Origin: Candidatus Woesearchaeota archaeon | Lineage (GTDB): Archaea > Nanobdellota > Nanobdellia > Woesearchaeales > GW2011-AR4 | Length of the DNA: 33,174 nucleotides | Direction of reading: 5' to 3' | NCBI GenBank assembly: GCA_002686855.1 | Contig: NYYQ01000032.1 | Coordinates: 1-33,174, forward strand | Shown: in pieces, positions 8,028 to 15,648 of the stretch | Position numbering within the stretch: position 1 is the stretch's first letter | Layout: each line of letters begins with the position of its first letter | Program-made: the position numbers and the translations under genes | The notes under the pieces: generated by a model | Database searches by the model: none | Seen by the model: the letters and a program-made list of their open reading frames with translations, nothing else | What the model was told of the DNA's origin: nothing

Positions 8028-9428
8028 ATGTCAATTTTTGATGTAAACAAACTTTCAGATCAAGAGAGACTCCTATTATTTTATTGGTCTGAAGTTAATA
8101 AATATATCGGGCGAGATATTAGCACTATTTGGACAGAAAAGGTTCAGAGAGATTTCTTTAATATGCGAACTAGTGCAAAAAGAATTGAATTCTTACTTAA
8201 GCATTTGTGTGATAATCATTACATTGATAAGAGTAAATTCGCGAATGAGCTTATGCATATTGAGTTGCTAATTAGTCATTTGAGTAAAATTAAACCTAAG
8301 CGTAAATGGATTAGGAAGATATATTCTGATTTAGAATTAATTATTGCAGATGTTGGTTCTAGCATAAAGGAAACAGCACAAACTACTAAGAAATTTGGTA
8401 CAGGTATTAGCAGAAGAACTTTTCTTAAGCAAGCTACTGCTGCAGGAGTTATTGCTGCGAGTCCTTTTGGTGGTGCTAAGGCATCTGGAAGATTTTTTAC
8501 TGGTAGAGAATGGATTAATAAATTGAACAGTATTGGGCTAAGATCTATTAAAAGTCCCTGGTTGTCGAATAATCCTAAGGCTCCTACTATCATCATGCTT
8601 GAAGATGTGCATGGCAGTCCTCAAGAGGAATGGGATCAAATACGATTATTATATACAAAAGCTAATGTTGTTTTATTTGGTGTTGAAGGTTGGGCTGGTC
8701 ACGAAATCGATAGAAGCAGGGGTAGAAGGGTCTTGAATGCGGAAGTAGAACTAGTCAAAATACTTTTAAAATATGAAAGAAAAGGTTCTTTTCAGGTCAT
8801 AGGCCTTGAAGATGTGAATCTTCAATTTGTTTCCTTAGAAAGACATTTTGCGGTGTATTCTTATTTTATTAATGTAGCAAGAGATCAGTTAGTTGAAGTT
8901 GGATTTTCTGTTAGACAATTTCAGAAATTTTTTGATCTAATAGCGGTTATTATTGATGAAAAGTCCATGAAAGAAGATAATCATTTGAAGGTTAAGAGTA
9001 ATAGGGATTTTAGTAAACTTATAAGGTGGGTCGAGAGACAAGTTTCGTATCCACGAATTCAAGATATGCTAAAAAAAATAGGAAACTATTTAATGAACCT
9101 GATAGAATCTATATGGGAATTATATGGAATATATCCTCCTTCTTATTCTGACTATATCAGATTGTCCAATATGGTTATTAAAAAGCATTCAAAAATTGTA
9201 AAATCTTTTTCTAAAATAAATGATTTAGCAAAAATACGGGCACTTATAGAAAATGACCCTATTTGGGTTGGAGCTAGGAATGAATTTGCGGCTGAAAAAT
9301 TTATAAATGAGATGAGAAAAAGAAAAGCCAATGTGGCAGGAGTTGTTTTTGGTAAAACTCATCTTGATGGTTTGAGAAGTTCAATATGGAATAAGACCAA
9401 TGGAAATATTAATATCCTAGTTATCTAG
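8028..9428 (+). CDS. Unknown protein with internal twin-arginine motif and ChaN/TraB-like C-terminal domain
   Basis: A 466-residue protein. Residues 1-125 form a charged, mostly helical, apparently cytosolic region. At 128-133 comes S-R-R-T-F-L-K followed by A-T-A-A-G-V-I-A-A-S-P-F-G-G, a textbook Tat-type signal with a hydrophobic core, but in the middle of the chain. The TATA spacing supports the upstream ATG at 8028, and no Met lies just before the motif, so the placement seems real. Beyond residue 180, I-I-M-L-E-D-V-H-G (His195), V-L-F-G-V-E-G-W and a late F-G-K-T-H-L (His445) recall the ChaN/TraB/erythromycin-esterase-like fold, where spaced G-x2-H and acidic motifs build the active site. 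That assignment is tentative. It could be a membrane-tethered protein with the C-terminal domain outside. Confidence 0.6.
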   Translation: MSIFDVNKLSDQERLLLFYWSEVNKYIGRDISTIWTEKVQRDFFNMRTSAKRIEFLLKHLCDNHYIDKSKFANELMHIELLISHLSKIKPKRKWIRKIYSDLELIIADVGSSIKETAQTTKKFGTGISRRTFLKQATAAGVIAASPFGGAKASGRFFTGREWINKLNSIGLRSIKSPWLSNNPKAPTIIMLEDVHGSPQEEWDQIRLLYTKANVVLFGVEGWAGHEIDRSRGRRVLNAEVELVKILLKYERKGSFQVIGLEDVNLQFVSLERHFAVYSYFINVARDQLVEVGFSVRQFQKFFDLIAVIIDEKSMKEDNHLKVKSNRDFSKLIRWVERQVSYPRIQDMLKKIGNYLMNLIESIWELYGIYPPSYSDYIRLSNMVIKKHSKIVKSFSKINDLAKIRALIENDPIWVGARNEFAAEKFINEMRKRKANVAGVVFGKTHLDGLRSSIWNKTNGNINILVI

Positions 9429-9557
9429 ATTTTTTGTGGTCTTTGGAAAGGATCATATGGAAGGTTTAATTAAAGAATTTCTAAGTCTAACAGGCAATAA
9501 AATAAACATTATTGTAATATAGATGTTAATTTGTTTGAATAAGTGTTTTTAGCTAAA

Positions 9558-12182
9558 TTATTTTACCTCATACCTTAATATAGCGGCTACTTTCCCAATA
9601 TCTTTTAACTGGATGCCTTCCCTGGTTTCTATGGAAATTATTTTCACATCTGTTCCCATGAGGTTTGCTTGTTTTTCAAATTCCTCAATTTTTTTGTCTT
9701 CCAATTCTTCTGATATCAACAATGTTTCAACAGCACCCATTTTTAGGTTTTTCATTACTTCTTCCGTACCGTAAGAAACTATTCCTGGCTTTGTCGATAA
9801 TAATTCAAAAAATCTGTTAACAATCTTTTTTTCTTCTATTACATCCTCTTCTGCAAGCACATCCTGGCTTTTTTCTAATAATTCCTGCAATCCAAATTCT
9901 CCAGTATAAGATAAATCCTTTATAGCAAGGATTTTATTTTTTACATCTGCAGTTATATAACCAGAATCTATAAAATCATATTTGGTAGGGCCTGGACCAC
10001 CAACAATTATACCTTTCAAGTTTTTGTCTTTGAGGAATTTTTCTTTTAGGTATTCGGCTACTTTCTTGAAATGATCTTTTTTTGCGCCTTCTCTTAGACG
10101 CTCGAATCTGGCTGAAGAATTGTGGACAAAAATTCCATTTGCTATGAAATTTTGATTTTTTACAGAAATATCTATCATGTCTACTTTTTTGCTAGTTACT
10201 TCAATTTTTGTTATTTGAACTGGAAGAATTGGATAGTTATAGATATCTTCTAATTGCTTAAATAGTTTTTTGTCTTTTATGCATGATAAAATTGATTTTT
10301 TGAAAGTTTGTTTACTCATCATTCTTTCATTTCTAAAGAAACTGTTTACTTTAGGAAATAACTCTAAATTGTAACCCGCTTTTTCTATTATCTTTCTGAT
10401 TTTTTTACCTGGAATTATTATTTGCCTTACATAGCTAGTATCAGATTTATTCTTTAGAACTAGGTCAAGAATAGAAGATTTTCTAGAGGAAGTAAACCCA
10501 ATGCATTTTTTAAATTGTTTTAAAGATTCTTTTTCAGTTATTGATAGAGTAAATCTATGATTATCTGAATATGGATTTTTTCTATTATCATATTCACAAA
10601 AAGAAGAAATGATGCCAAATCTCAATAAGACCATTTGCATTTGCTGAATTATTAATTTATTATTAATTCCTATACCAATCCCCCTTTCAAGATTCGCATA
10701 ACCTTCAGCATCGAATAAACCTTTGAGAAATGAAGCAACAATTTTGTTTCTAGATTTCAAAATTTTTCCCGGTATTTTTGAATTCAATGCCTTTTTAATT
10801 TCTGGAAATTCATTTGAGATAAGCCTTACTAGAGGTCTACTGGTGAATCTTGTCTGATGATAATTTTTACTTTTTCTGAACCTATAACTAGAGCTTAAAT
10901 TAAAAAATTTATCAAAATTGTTTTTATAATCTAAGCAAACTTGCTTATCCTGTTCGAAGAGTGTTATTCTGTCAGTTTCTGCTGAGCCATCACCCATAAA
11001 ATAGCCAAGAAATTGAGCAAAATCTTCATTAACTTCTTTAGGAAGTTCAATATTCTTATATAAGTAAGGTTCACAAAATTTATGTAAAAACTCTTCATAG
11101 TTTAAATTTAAAGAATTACATAATTTTTCTAATAATTTCCCATTAATATTTCTTTTGCCTAATTCAATAACAGATATCGCTGTTTGAGTTACTCCAAGCA
11201 TTTTTGCAAACTGCTTTTGATGCAATTTTTTCTTCAATCTTTCCTTTTTTATTATTTCCTTTCCTTTTTTATTAATTTTAAATGAATTGTAGTATCTTAA
11301 GGAATTCAGATTTTGTGTCTGCCCACCTATGTTTATTTTTTCTGGCATAATTAAGGAATCTCCTTCTTTTAATTCTTCAGCAGCTTTTTCAATAATCCCA
11401 TTATCACTAACTACAAAAAACACGTGGTCTTTCGAAGCTTCTATTTCCAGACGAGGATTTTTAGTAACAATTTTATGAATCTGATTCTTCTTTATACTCC
11501 ACTTATTTGTTATGTTTGAATTCCTAATTGAGTGATTGTTTGTAATCATACTCTTGACTATGTGGGGATTATGAACATTCTCAATTCTAGGAAGAGAACC
11601 ATCAGATAATTGAACTAAAGAATTAGATAAAATACATTGCCCTCCGGCACGTGTCTTTCCAGGAACTTCAGAATGGGTCTTTAGCAATGGTATTATTATT
11701 TTGCCTTTTAAGTATGCAATAATTGCATCTCTTCTGTCAACAATAACAAGGCCATATACTTCTTTGGTATCAAGCATATCTCTTAACAGGTCTAATACAA
11801 ATTCCTTATCACATCTATAGATGCGAGTTTTTAACGGAATAGGGGGCTCAACACTCCAGACTTTGAAATCCTGCTGGCCTTCACGCTCTGCAACATTTCC
11901 TGAGAAAACAGCCAAGCCATTTTCAGGGGTTCTTTTGTATAACCTTAAGTGTTGAGTCATTTTTTCCAGAGCATCTATAACATTTTTCCTTGTAGAAGCT
12001 GATTTTATGTTTGTTGCAGTGCCCTTTTCCTGATCAAGATGATTTATTATCTTTGTCATCTCATAGCCTTGGGGGATATAAACAGAAACTAGCTCTGTAT
12101 GACGGCCTCTATGTGTTTCTAGTTCTTTAATGAGTTTCTTCAATTGGTGTTTTTGTTTTTCAGTTATTGACATTTTAACCAC
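9558..12182 (-). CDS. prf1: Peptide chain release factor aRF1, interrupted by an intein
   Basis: An 874-residue precursor. Residues 1-182 and 689-874 (368 residues together) are aRF1: N-terminal stop-codon recognition domain with T-A-T-N-I-K-S-A-S-T-R-K-N-V (the NIKS motif), then T-R-A-G-G-Q at 177-182. After the intein the chain resumes S-S-A-R-F-E-R-L-R-E-G-A, exactly what follows GGQ in archaeal and eukaryotic homologues. The GGQ tripeptide triggers peptidyl-tRNA hydrolysis in the ribosome. The joined length fits the family (about 370-415). Residues 183-688 are a full intein with an endonuclease (separate entry). The factor should be inactive until spliced, because the GGQ loop is interrupted. 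A second Met at residue 4 is an alternative start. Confidence 0.93.
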   Translation of the reverse strand: MVKMSITEKQKHQLKKLIKELETHRGRHTELVSVYIPQGYEMTKIINHLDQEKGTATNIKSASTRKNVIDALEKMTQHLRLYKRTPENGLAVFSGNVAEREGQQDFKVWSVEPPIPLKTRIYRCDKEFVLDLLRDMLDTKEVYGLVIVDRRDAIIAYLKGKIIIPLLKTHSEVPGKTRAGGQCILSNSLVQLSDGSLPRIENVHNPHIVKSMITNNHSIRNSNITNKWSIKKNQIHKIVTKNPRLEIEASKDHVFFVVSDNGIIEKAAEELKEGDSLIMPEKINIGGQTQNLNSLRYYNSFKINKKGKEIIKKERLKKKLHQKQFAKMLGVTQTAISVIELGKRNINGKLLEKLCNSLNLNYEEFLHKFCEPYLYKNIELPKEVNEDFAQFLGYFMGDGSAETDRITLFEQDKQVCLDYKNNFDKFFNLSSSYRFRKSKNYHQTRFTSRPLVRLISNEFPEIKKALNSKIPGKILKSRNKIVASFLKGLFDAEGYANLERGIGIGINNKLIIQQMQMVLLRFGIISSFCEYDNRKNPYSDNHRFTLSITEKESLKQFKKCIGFTSSRKSSILDLVLKNKSDTSYVRQIIIPGKKIRKIIEKAGYNLELFPKVNSFFRNERMMSKQTFKKSILSCIKDKKLFKQLEDIYNYPILPVQITKIEVTSKKVDMIDISVKNQNFIANGIFVHNSSARFERLREGAKKDHFKKVAEYLKEKFLKDKNLKGIIVGGPGPTKYDFIDSGYITADVKNKILAIKDLSYTGEFGLQELLEKSQDVLAEEDVIEEKKIVNRFFELLSTKPGIVSYGTEEVMKNLKMGAVETLLISEELEDKKIEEFEKQANLMGTDVKIISIETREGIQLKDIGKVAAILRYEVK
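10119..11636 (-). mobile_element. Intein with LAGLIDADG endonuclease and embedded helix-turn-helix, in aRF1
   Basis: A 506-residue in-frame insertion (precursor residues 183-688). It starts with Cys183 (C-I-L-S-N-S-L-V-Q-L-S-D-G, block A), has a block B histidine (S-K-D-H, His253), and ends I-D-I-S-V-K-N-Q-N-F-I-A-N-G-I-F-V-H-N with His687-Asn688, then Ser+1 of the host. This is a class 1 splicing arrangement. Two LAGLIDADG motifs, F-L-G-Y-F-M-G-D-G at 391-399 (Asp398) and F-L-K-G-L-F-D-A-E-G at 485-494 (Glu493), show a homing endonuclease whose key acidic residues look intact. Between block B and the endonuclease, about residues 305-370, lies a Cro/C1-type helix-turn-helix (Q-K-Q-F-A-K-M-L-G-V-T-Q-T-A-I-S). 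Both splicing and homing residues look functional. Confidence 0.93.
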
Positions 12183-12350
12183 TTGGTTTTTAGAGGTATA
12201 ACTAACTAAATTAAGAATAAGTCATTCTGTTGTTTTGTTTTTGCTTATATTAATCATATTTCATTAAGAAACAAGGTTGTTTATAAATATTTTTATTAGC
12301 GGGGTATTAAATTGATTTTTTTGTTTCTTTTGTTTTAATTGTTATAAATG

Positions 12351-12489
12351 TCAGAATTTTCCATCCAGTTTCAGACTAGTGGCATACACTTCATGTGCCA
12401 AAATTCAGAAAATTCTGAGCATGCTCAAAAACCACTGTGCACTGTTGCGTTAAGCAATATGTCACCAGCCTGTGACCGGTGGTTTTTGA
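12351..12489. repeat. Paired long hairpins in a divergent intergenic region
   Basis: The first hairpin has 11-bp arms at 12351-12361 and 12408-12418 (TCAGAATTTTC / GAAAATTCTGA). The second has 11-bp arms at 12425-12435 and 12479-12489 (TCAAAAACCAC / GTGGTTTTTGA) and encloses two smaller hairpins (TTGC/GCAA and GTCAC/GTGAC). A perfect 10-bp palindrome GAGCATGCTC (12416-12425) joins them. A TATA-like element (GTTATAAAT, about 12341-12349) lies just upstream and the second hairpin is followed by ACA. A small structured RNA is possible; otherwise 12183-12500 holds only promoters. Confidence 0.5.
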
Positions 12490-12500
12490 CATAACAAAAG

Positions 12501-12510
12501 GTTTATAAAT
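12501..12510 (+). promoter_or_regulatory. TATA box of the nucleotidyltransferase-HEPN gene
   Basis: GTTTATAAAT about 30 nt before the ATG at 12537, consistent with a nearly leaderless transcript starting downstream of the paired hairpins. Confidence 0.55.
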
Positions 12511-12536
12511 AATTCACATTATACTAGTGGTATTAA

Positions 12537-14441
12537 ATGGTTAAAAAATCCAATAAGAAAAGTAATGTACAGAAAGAAAAGACAGCTAATCCTATTGTTG
12601 CACAGGAGAAAGCAACTTTTGAAAAACTACCCAAGGATGTTCAGGAGAAATTAAAAACTATAAAGACAAAACTGGATAAATTTCAGAAAAAAGTTCTTGA
12701 GAAATTTGATAAGTATATTGCGGGAATTACATTACTGCCTCCGCCAAAGCCAGAAGATCAGAAGCAGCAACAATCACCACCACAGCAACTTCAACAACCG
12801 CAGCAGCCACAACAGCCTATTGATAAAGATAAGATAAATGTTTTGGTATTAGTTGATGATTCTGACAGCAGAAAGATGTCTAAATTTGAGTTAAAAGATA
12901 AGTTGGGCGCTATTATAGGGAATATTGCGCAGGAAATTGATAAGAATTTAGCGCCGCAAACTGTTATTTTATCTGAATTGTGGCAGAACTGTTATGATGC
13001 AAAACATGAGTTATTGCAGTTGATAGCTATGTCTGCTCCAGTATTTGACAAAGGAATGCTTGCTGCAGTAAAAATAGCAGAAGTTCATAAGACTATGGTT
13101 CTTAAGAAATTTGAAAAATATATTGTGAGTTATGTTCTGGCTGGAAGTTTAGTTCAGGGAAGGGCAACTCCTACATCTGATATTGATGTGTGGATAGTTA
13201 TTGATGATACTGATGTTAAAAAGATGACAAGGGCAGAGCTGAAAGACAAGTTAAGAGCCATTATAATCGGGATGGGAATAGAGGCTGGTGAGTTAACAGG
13301 AATAAAAAATAAGATCAATATTCAAATTTATATTCTAACCGATTTCTGGGACAGCTTAAGGGAAGCAAACCCAATTATATTTACTCTGCTTAGAGATGGA
13401 GTTCCTTTTTATGATAGGGGCATATTTATGCCTTGGAAGCAGTTGCTTAAGATGGGCAAGATTAAGCCAAGCGCTGAGGCTATTGACATGTTTATGGGTT
13501 CTGGAGAGCAGATGCTGAAAAGAGTAGAGTTAAAACTTAAAGACATGGGTATGGAAGATATTTACTATGCTATTCTTACACCATCACAAGCCGCTTTAAT
13601 GCTGCACGGTATTCCACCTCCCGCTCCTAAGGAAACTGCGTTGTTAATGAAAGAAGTCTTTGTGCAGAAAGAAAGATTGCTTGAGGAAAAATATGTAAAA
13701 ACTTTGGAAAAAGTAATAGAAACAAGAAAAGCAATTGAGCATGGAGAAAAGAAAGAGATGACAGGCAAAGAAATAGATGAGCTTTTGAATGAAAGCAACA
13801 AATACCTAAAAAGGATAAAAAGGCTGTTTACACAGATAGAAAAAATAAAAGAAGAAGATGATATGATCAAGGTTTATGAAACTATAGTTACTATAATAAG
13901 GGATGTGTTGAAGCTGGAAGGTATAGAAAAAGTAGAGGATGAAGAGGTTGTTAAAACCTTTGAAGATGAGATGATAAGCCAGGGAAAAATACCGGTAAAG
14001 TTTTTGAGGATCCTTAACGAGATATTGAAGGCAAAGAAAGATTATGAGGATAAAAAACTGACAAAGGTAGAGGTTGAGAAAGTACAAAAAGATTCTAATG
14101 AATTGATTAAGTTTTTGGTTGAGTATATGCAGAGAAAAAGGGGGAGAGAAATAGAAAGAACAAAGATAAGGGTAAAACACGGCAAGAGATATGGAGAAGT
14201 AATTTTGCTGGATAAGATTGCTTTTATAATACATGATATTGATCATGAAGAAAAGGAAATAAGCAAGGCAAAAATAAAAGAAGACGGCAGCTTAGGAACA
14301 ACGCAGAAAAGTTCTCTTGCAGAATTAGAAAAAGCATTGACAAAAGCAGAAATACCTCCCAAGGTTTTCATCAAAGAGCCAATATTTGAAAACCTTAAGG
14401 ATATTTTTGGCAAGGATGTTGAGATTCTGGTTAATTATTAG
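12537..14441 (+). CDS. Pseudo-nucleotidyltransferase / nucleotidyltransferase / HEPN fusion protein
   Basis: A 634-residue protein. Residues about 185-305 are a minimal polymerase-beta-type nucleotidyltransferase: A-G-S-L-V-Q-G-R-A at 202-210 and S-D-I-D at 214-217 (Asp215, Asp217). The third carboxylate is not obvious (N-I-Q-I-Y-I). Residues about 45-180 are a diverged copy of the same domain (matching V-L-x-K-F-x-K-Y-I, V-D-D-S-D-x2-K-M and P-V-F-D-K-G), but where the active site should be there is a Pro/Gln-rich linker (68-94). From about 315 to 435 is a HEPN domain (M-E-D-I-Y-Y-A...A-A-L-M-L-H-G-I) with R-x4-H at Arg397-His402. The C-terminal 190 residues are unrecognised. HEPN with MNT partners are known toxin-antitoxin pairs; here they are one chain, which may instead be a housekeeping RNA or nucleotide enzyme. 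Confidence 0.75.
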   Translation: MVKKSNKKSNVQKEKTANPIVAQEKATFEKLPKDVQEKLKTIKTKLDKFQKKVLEKFDKYIAGITLLPPPKPEDQKQQQSPPQQLQQPQQPQQPIDKDKINVLVLVDDSDSRKMSKFELKDKLGAIIGNIAQEIDKNLAPQTVILSELWQNCYDAKHELLQLIAMSAPVFDKGMLAAVKIAEVHKTMVLKKFEKYIVSYVLAGSLVQGRATPTSDIDVWIVIDDTDVKKMTRAELKDKLRAIIIGMGIEAGELTGIKNKINIQIYILTDFWDSLREANPIIFTLLRDGVPFYDRGIFMPWKQLLKMGKIKPSAEAIDMFMGSGEQMLKRVELKLKDMGMEDIYYAILTPSQAALMLHGIPPPAPKETALLMKEVFVQKERLLEEKYVKTLEKVIETRKAIEHGEKKEMTGKEIDELLNESNKYLKRIKRLFTQIEKIKEEDDMIKVYETIVTIIRDVLKLEGIEKVEDEEVVKTFEDEMISQGKIPVKFLRILNEILKAKKDYEDKKLTKVEVEKVQKDSNELIKFLVEYMQRKRGREIERTKIRVKHGKRYGEVILLDKIAFIIHDIDHEEKEISKAKIKEDGSLGTTQKSSLAELEKALTKAEIPPKVFIKEPIFENLKDIFGKDVEILVNY

Positions 14442-14629
14442 GTTATTTTTATTAATTAATTCTACAATAAAAAAAATAATTCCTATAAAAAAATCCAATA
14501 ATAATAAAAAATAATCCAATAAAAATATAAAATAAAAAACCCATAAAAAAATAAAATCATAAAAACAATGAATAATAATTTAAATTTTAATAATAATAAA
14601 ATAAATAAAATTGATTAAAAAATTAATTT
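14442..14629. other. A-rich low-complexity intergenic stretch
   Basis: About 190 bases made almost entirely of A and T with short repeated words such as AATAATAAAA and CCATAAAAA. There is no ORF or tRNA. Similar A-rich stretches precede 20027 and, on the opposite strand, 32223. Confidence 0.6.
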
Positions 14630-14715
14630 ATAGTGGCGGAACTAAATAATTGAGCAAATTATTCCGCCACTATGTTCGAGAACACAAACTATTTTAATCA
14701 ATTATTTGTGTTCTC
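14630..14715. repeat. Two adjacent hairpins with perfect 11-bp arms
   Basis: Arms 14630-14640 and 14663-14673 (ATAGTGGCGGA / TCCGCCACTAT) form the first. Arms 14678-14688 and 14705-14715 (GAGAACACAAA / TTTGTGTTCTC) form the second. The layout (two 11-bp-arm hairpins about 5 nt apart) is like that at 5866-5952 and 12351-12489, although arm sequences differ. They lie between two plus-strand genes and may act as a terminator. Confidence 0.6.
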
Positions 14716-14778
14716 CGCTATAGCTTCTTAAAAATATATAATGTTAAGGTTGTTTTCTATTTTTTGAAAAGCAATAAC

Positions 14779-14788
14779 TTTATAAATT
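14779..14788 (+). promoter_or_regulatory. TATA box of the CBS-domain gene
   Basis: CTTTATAAATT-type element about 25-30 nt before the ATG at 14811, giving a leaderless start. Confidence 0.55.
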
Positions 14789-14810
14789 CCGAAACTATCT
14801 TAATTACAAA

Positions 14811-15371
14811 ATGAAGTCCGGAATTCAAGTTGCGGATGCGATGACAATAAATCCTGTTTCTATACAGTCCGATGTAACTTTAACTGAGTGCGCTAAAATA
14901 ATGTCGGGCAAGCATGTTGGCGCTGTTGTTGTTAAGGATGAAGGTTATTCAATTGGGATTTTAACAGAGCAAGATATTGTTAGAAGGGCTGTGGCTGCTG
15001 GTATGGATATGAATAAAGAGAAAGTAAAAAATTTCATGGAAACAAAATTAATTACTGTAACTCCCAATGCCGATATCTATGATGCTTTAATAAAAATGAG
15101 GGATAATAATATAAGGCATTTACCTGTTGTTGAAAATGATGAAATGGTGGGGTTATTAACAATAAAAGACATTCTTAAGATAGAGCCTCAGCTTTTTGAA
15201 TTGATTGTAGAAAAGTTTGAGTTAAGGGAGGAGAGCAGGAAACTGATAAATACTGTAGTGCCTACAGAAGGCCTTTGTCAAACATGCGGTGTGTATTCTA
15301 AAAATGTGAAAGAAGTTCGGGGAAGTGTTGTTTGCGGTAGGTGCGCTAAAGAACAGATGATGTTGGTTTAA
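14811..15371 (+). CDS. CBS-pair protein with C-terminal zinc ribbon
   Basis: A 186-residue protein. Two CBS motifs form one Bateman module: residues about 8-65 (V-A-D-A-M-T-I-N-P-V-S-I...G-I-L-T-E-Q-D-I-V-R-R) and about 70-130 (F-M-E-T-K-L-I-T-V-T...R-H-L-P-V-V-E-N-D-E-M-V-G-L-L-T-I-K-D-I-L). Such modules bind adenine nucleotides and sense cellular energy state. A short C-terminal zinc ribbon follows (C-Q-T-C and C-G-R-C near residues 159-180). No enzyme domain is attached, so it probably acts as a stand-alone regulator; the partner is unknown. It is transcribed from its own TATA box. Confidence 0.88.
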   Translation: MKSGIQVADAMTINPVSIQSDVTLTECAKIMSGKHVGAVVVKDEGYSIGILTEQDIVRRAVAAGMDMNKEKVKNFMETKLITVTPNADIYDALIKMRDNNIRHLPVVENDEMVGLLTIKDILKIEPQLFELIVEKFELREESRKLINTVVPTEGLCQTCGVYSKNVKEVRGSVVCGRCAKEQMMLV

Positions 15372-15381
15372 TAGTATAGTG

Positions 15382-15611
15382 GAAATGGCAAATTTTCGTA
15401 CATGATGGGAAAATTATAAACAGTGGGAAGTTCCTCTTTGGAATTTCCGAGCTTTGCCTTCGGCAAAGTTTTCCGTCACCCACTAAAGTGGGTTTAGTTT
15501 GCCATTTCGAATATGCTTGGAAATCAAAGATTTCCGGCATCCCGAAAATCTCGTAGATTTTCCGGGATAGCAACTGCGAATATATATTTGATTATTTAGC
15601 ACAGTTGCTAT
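15382..15611. repeat. Cluster of nested palindromes in an intergenic region
   Basis: An outer stem 15382-15392 / 15498-15508 (GAAATGGCAAA / TTTGCCATTTC) encloses three hairpins: 15426-15448 (GGAAGTTCC / GGAATTTCC), 15452-15468 (CTTTGC / GCAAAG closed by a UUCG-like loop) and 15478-15493 (ACCCAC / GTGGGT). Beyond it are 15519-15535 (GGAAATC / GATTTCC), the linker GGCATC, 15539-15568 (ATCCCGAAAATC / GATTTTCCGGGAT) and an outer pair 15567-15576 / 15602-15611 (ATAGCAACTG / CAGTTGCTAT). No gene lies in 15372-15648. Confidence 0.65.
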
Positions 15612-15618
15612 AGAAACA

Positions 15619-15628
15619 TTTAAATATA
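15619..15628 (+). promoter_or_regulatory. TATA-like element of the paralogue array
   Basis: TTTAAATATA about 25-30 nt before the ATG at 15649, probably driving the first gene and perhaps all three paralogues. Confidence 0.45.
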
Positions 15629-15648
15629 TTCTATACGAGATTTTCCTT

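Noticed and set aside
9457-9522. A 21-codon ORF after the 8028 gene, starting A-T-G-G-A-A-G with AAAGG upstream.
   Set aside because: Too short and without any recognisable feature; its ending resembles the previous gene's last residues but in AT-rich DNA this is weak evidence.
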